IMG/VR virus record: IMGVR_UViG_3300027708_000298
Coordinates: 1 to 23,914 of that record
Direction: 5' to 3' (one strand)
From: a virus
Length of the DNA stretch: 23,914 bases
Part shown: positions 21,413-23,914 of the stretch, one piece after another
Position numbering within the stretch: the stretch's first letter is position 1
Layout of the letters: every line of letters begins with the position of its first letter
Notes under the pieces: model-generated
Seen by the model: the letters and a program-made list of their open reading frames with translations, nothing else
Told to the model about the DNA's origin: nothing
Databases searched by the model: none
Program-made: the position numbers and the translations under genes

Positions 21413-21861
21413 ACGACCTTGATTTGCCTAGCCATGTTTCACGGGAACAGGTTGAACGCCTTCAAGCGGAAATGGCAACTATGCCCCAAGCCGAATTGGT
21501 CACAGAACATCAGTTTAGCCCTGGGATGTATATGCGAAAGCTGTTTCGCCCTGCTGGTACGCTGATTGTGGGCAAAGTTCATAAAGAACCCCACTTCTTT
21601 TTATGTGCTAAAGGCGAGATAATCGCATGGACAGAAAGCGGCATGAAGCGCCTCCAGGCGGGGGATGTGATTGAATCCAAGCCTGGGACAAAGCGGGTGA
21701 CTCTGGCTGTGACTGATGCCATCGGCATTACGATTCACAGAACTGATAAAACCGATCTTGACGAGATTGAAGCTGAATTGATTGAGCCAGACCCATCAGC
21801 GTTGTTTGATGCTAGGAACAAGCTAAAAATAACTGTTGATACAAAAAGGGGAATAGTATGA
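21409..21861 (+). CDS. Cupin-fold protein of the tail module
   Basis: A 150-residue protein starting at TTG 21409 (TTGA overlap, GGGGG upstream); ATG 21472 would remove the N-terminal helix. Residues 40-115 have a cupin pattern: LFRPAGTLIVGKVHKEPHF, a GEIIAW strand, LQAGDVIESKPGTKRV and GITIHRT. His58, His62 and His110 could bind a metal. Similar proteins occur among virion or injection genes of P22-like aquatic phages. Enzymatic activity is not evident, and it may be structural. Confidence 0.72.
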   Translation: MNDLDLPSHVSREQVERLQAEMATMPQAELVTEHQFSPGMYMRKLFRPAGTLIVGKVHKEPHFFLCAKGEIIAWTESGMKRLQAGDVIESKPGTKRVTLAVTDAIGITIHRTDKTDLDEIEAELIEPDPSALFDARNKLKITVDTKRGIV

Positions 21862-22682
21862 GTTGGATGAATGTGGCAATAGGCGGTGCAGCCGTATTAG
21901 GCTTCATGGGGGCAAATAAACAAGCAAGTGCGGCATCACAAGCGGCAAATCAGCAATATCAAGCCACACAAGATGCAGCTGCTCAACAACGGGCGATGTT
22001 TGACATTCAAAACGCCCAGCAAGCCCCATACCGTGAAGCTGGATACGGCGCTTTGTCAAGAATTGGCACAATGTTGCCGCAATTAACAGAATTGCCAGCG
22101 GGATATAAGCCATTTACCGCTGCTGATTTGCAAACAAACCTTGCCCCAAATTATCAATTTATGCTGGGTCAAGGTTTAGGCGCAACCCGTCAAGCCTTAA
22201 ACGTTGGTGGCGGTGGGTCTAATGTTGAGCGAGGCGGGATTAAGTTTGCCGAAGATTACGCAAGCAATGCCTATCAAAATGCCCTTGACAACTACATGAA
22301 ACAAGAAGCCCAAAAGTTTAACCAACAACAAACGGGCGTTGGCAATGTTTACAACCGATTGGCGTCTATTGCTGGAATTGGTCAAACTGCCACGGGGCAA
22401 ACTTCTAATCTTGCACAAAGCACCGCAGCCAACATTGGTCAACTGGGCATTGGGGGTGCGTCTGCCCTTGGCGCTGGTCAGATTGGCGCTGCAAACGCTA
22501 TGGCGGGGGGTTATCAAGGTCTTGGTAATGCCGCAACTTTAGCTGGGCTATTGCGACCACAAGCCACTTCTAATCCTTATGCAAATGCAGCGCAAGCTAA
22601 TCAACAATATGGCGGGTCAAACGTTTATGGATTTGGTGGCGGTGGTACTGTTCCAACAGGCTATTCATTCATTGAATCATAA
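21858..22682 (+). CDS. Probable DNA ejection protein
   Basis: A 274-residue Ala/Gln/Gly-rich protein. Residues 5-20 are a Gly/Ala-rich hydrophobic segment (AIGGAAVLGFMGA), followed by a Gln/Ala helix (about 21-55), an AGYGALSRIG segment and a later Gly/Ala-rich stretch. Such proteins take the place of P22 gp7, which is ejected into the cell with the DNA to help cross the envelope. The family match is by composition, a few segments and position. It overlaps the cupin gene by ATGA. Confidence 0.72.
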   Translation: MSWMNVAIGGAAVLGFMGANKQASAASQAANQQYQATQDAAAQQRAMFDIQNAQQAPYREAGYGALSRIGTMLPQLTELPAGYKPFTAADLQTNLAPNYQFMLGQGLGATRQALNVGGGGSNVERGGIKFAEDYASNAYQNALDNYMKQEAQKFNQQQTGVGNVYNRLASIAGIGQTATGQTSNLAQSTAANIGQLGIGGASALGAGQIGAANAMAGGYQGLGNAATLAGLLRPQATSNPYANAAQANQQYGGSNVYGFGGGGTVPTGYSFIES

Positions 22683-22691
22683 GGTTTAAAA

Positions 22692-23914
22692 ATGGCAGAC
22701 TTTACCGTCCCAATGATTGGCACAGAGATCAAACCTGTGCCCCAAACTTCCCTTGCCGATATGCTTGGCATTGCAAGGGGGGCGCAAGCCTATCAGCAAG
22801 CCCAGCAAATAAACCCGCTGGCGTTACAGCAACAACAACAAGCAACCCGCACGGGACAAATTGCTTTGTCTGTTGAAGAACAAAAAGACTTAGAGCGCAA
22901 AAATCTTCAATATTTGATTGGCAAAGAACCACAAAAATTAATGACAGATGGTGTTTATGACCCACCAAAAGCTATATCTGAAATTTTAAAAATAGCGCCA
23001 TTGACAGGTATGGCACAGCTTAAAGACATAGCGGGTTCTTTCGGCGCACAGGAAACTTTTAAAACTGGTGCAGCAGGTTCTGAAGCTGCTAATTTAGCTT
23101 TAGCGCAAAAAAAATCGCAAGTAATTTCTAACGGTTATGTTGGCGCAATTAATGATCCCATTATTTTGCAAGCAACAAACAACCCTGATTCTGTTGATAA
23201 AAATAAATTAGTTAATTTTTTGAAAACATGGGGTAGAAATCAAGCAAAAGCAAGCGGAGTGCCAGAAGATCAAGCGGATAAAGTAATGCAACCATATTTT
23301 GATATTGCACAAACCAATCCCGCCGCTGTACGTTCTTATTTAATTCAACGACACATTAATGGATTAGACCAATCTGCACAACTAGGCACTTACCAAACAA
23401 CAACTTCAGTTACCCCCGAAGGTGGTGCTGTAACAGTAACGCCTGGTATCGGAACGCAAACTGTTGAGGCTGGCGTTGTAAAAGGAACTGACCCATATCT
23501 CTATAAAGATACTGGCAAAAAAGACCCAATATCAAATCAACCAATTTATGAAGTGCGAGATAAATTGTCTAATCAATTAATTGGACAAATGATCAGAGCG
23601 CCTCAACCAGAAAAACAACCAGCAGGTTTCAGCCAAGCACCAACAATTCCCTCTGGCGAATCTGAAGAAACTGGCAAAAAATATCAAGATGAAATTATTA
23701 CTGCTCGCAATTCAGTACAACCAGCAAAAACTGCAATAAACGGCATAGATACAATTTTAAAATATTTGCCATTAGCGCAAACTGGTCGAGCATCAGAATC
23801 AATTGCAGGGCTTGAATCCATTTTGGGAAATTTAACGGGAAACACCGCATCAGAAAAAGCGGCATCTGCTAGAGATATTATTCAAAAAAATATTGCTGAT
23901 TTAGGTTTGCAAAA
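22692..23914 (+). CDS. Probable DNA ejection protein, 3' end missing
   Basis: Starts at ATG 22692, 9 nt after the previous stop, and stays open for 407 codons to the right edge, so the C-terminus lies outside the window. The N-terminus (DFTVPMIGTEIKPVPQ) leads into a Gln-rich helix with a run of five Gln. The rest is helical and polar, ending within a Ser/Ala/Ile-rich coil. Position and composition fit the larger ejection proteins of P22-like phages (gp20 or gp16); which one is unclear. AT content rises after about 22900 (22 G/C in 60 at 23101-23160). Confidence 0.65.
   Translation, partial: MADFTVPMIGTEIKPVPQTSLADMLGIARGAQAYQQAQQINPLALQQQQQATRTGQIALSVEEQKDLERKNLQYLIGKEPQKLMTDGVYDPPKAISEILKIAPLTGMAQLKDIAGSFGAQETFKTGAAGSEAANLALAQKKSQVISNGYVGAINDPIILQATNNPDSVDKNKLVNFLKTWGRNQAKASGVPEDQADKVMQPYFDIAQTNPAAVRSYLIQRHINGLDQSAQLGTYQTTTSVTPEGGAVTVTPGIGTQTVEAGVVKGTDPYLYKDTGKKDPISNQPIYEVRDKLSNQLIGQMIRAPQPEKQPAGFSQAPTIPSGESEETGKKYQDEIITARNSVQPAKTAINGIDTILKYLPLAQTGRASESIAGLESILGNLTGNTASEKAASARDIIQKNIADLGLQ

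Noticed and set aside
1-23914. tRNA genes, rRNA, insertion sequences, integrase or att sites
   Set aside because: I saw no cloverleaf-like sequence, transposase or recombinase motif; no lysis or repressor genes are visible either. Absence by eye is not proof.

Overview
The window is a contiguous piece of a tailed double-stranded DNA phage. Every gene I can support lies on the + strand, and genes are tightly packed with many 1-4 nt stop/start overlaps. The structural genes follow the order and sizes of a P22-like podovirus: portal (708 aa), scaffold (304 aa), P22-type coat (415 aa), gp4-like head-tail adaptor, gp10-like tail hub, a short gene in the gp26 (needle) slot, then ejection proteins. 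Mosaic fibre genes and small Cys- or Lys-rich proteins resemble those of uncultured freshwater phages. A beta-proteobacterial host is a guess from general resemblance, not something the sequence proves. Both window edges cut through the genome: the last gene is truncated and something coding probably precedes position 60.

Layout. 1-2991 is a replication/recombination-side block: a DUF1376-type replication protein, a small zinc protein, two overlapping small ORFs, a PD-(D/E)XK nuclease, a helical protein, an AT-rich DNA methyltransferase, an NrdR-like zinc ribbon and a YbcO-like HNH nuclease. It ends at a clear rho-independent terminator (3019-3039). 3054-5401 is a cassette of small proteins: a DUF5856-like helical protein, Cys clusters, a GroES-like co-chaperonin, a DUF6321 protein and a possible virion decoration protein. 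5432-9415 holds a probable small terminase, the large terminase, a free-standing HNH homing endonuclease and the portal. A consensus-quality promoter (9416-9443) precedes scaffold, coat and a small structural gene, closed by a terminator at 12158-12183. 12226-18458 carries fibre and receptor-binding genes. 18469 to the end carries tail-hub, cupin and ejection genes.

The most interesting signal is not a gene. Inside the DUF1376 gene, 365-441 holds seven units in exact 11-bp register with a GTTNAAC-type core. They are followed by an AT-rich stretch with 11-bp direct repeats (442-476) and by two back-to-back perfect hairpins (477-496 and 497-514). Because 11 is not a multiple of 3, the periodicity cannot come from a protein repeat. 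The arrangement (iterons, AT-rich unwinding region, hairpins, all inside the initiator gene) resembles the lambda origin inside gene O, so I propose it as the phage replication origin.

Other leads are: a base-composition breakpoint inside the first S74-type fibre gene (about 15605), where an AT-rich receptor-binding cassette begins and runs to about 18460; a stand-alone protein resembling the P22 tailspike head-binding domain placed just before the gp4-like adaptor gene; and a duplicated beta-rich insertion of about 135 residues within that adaptor.
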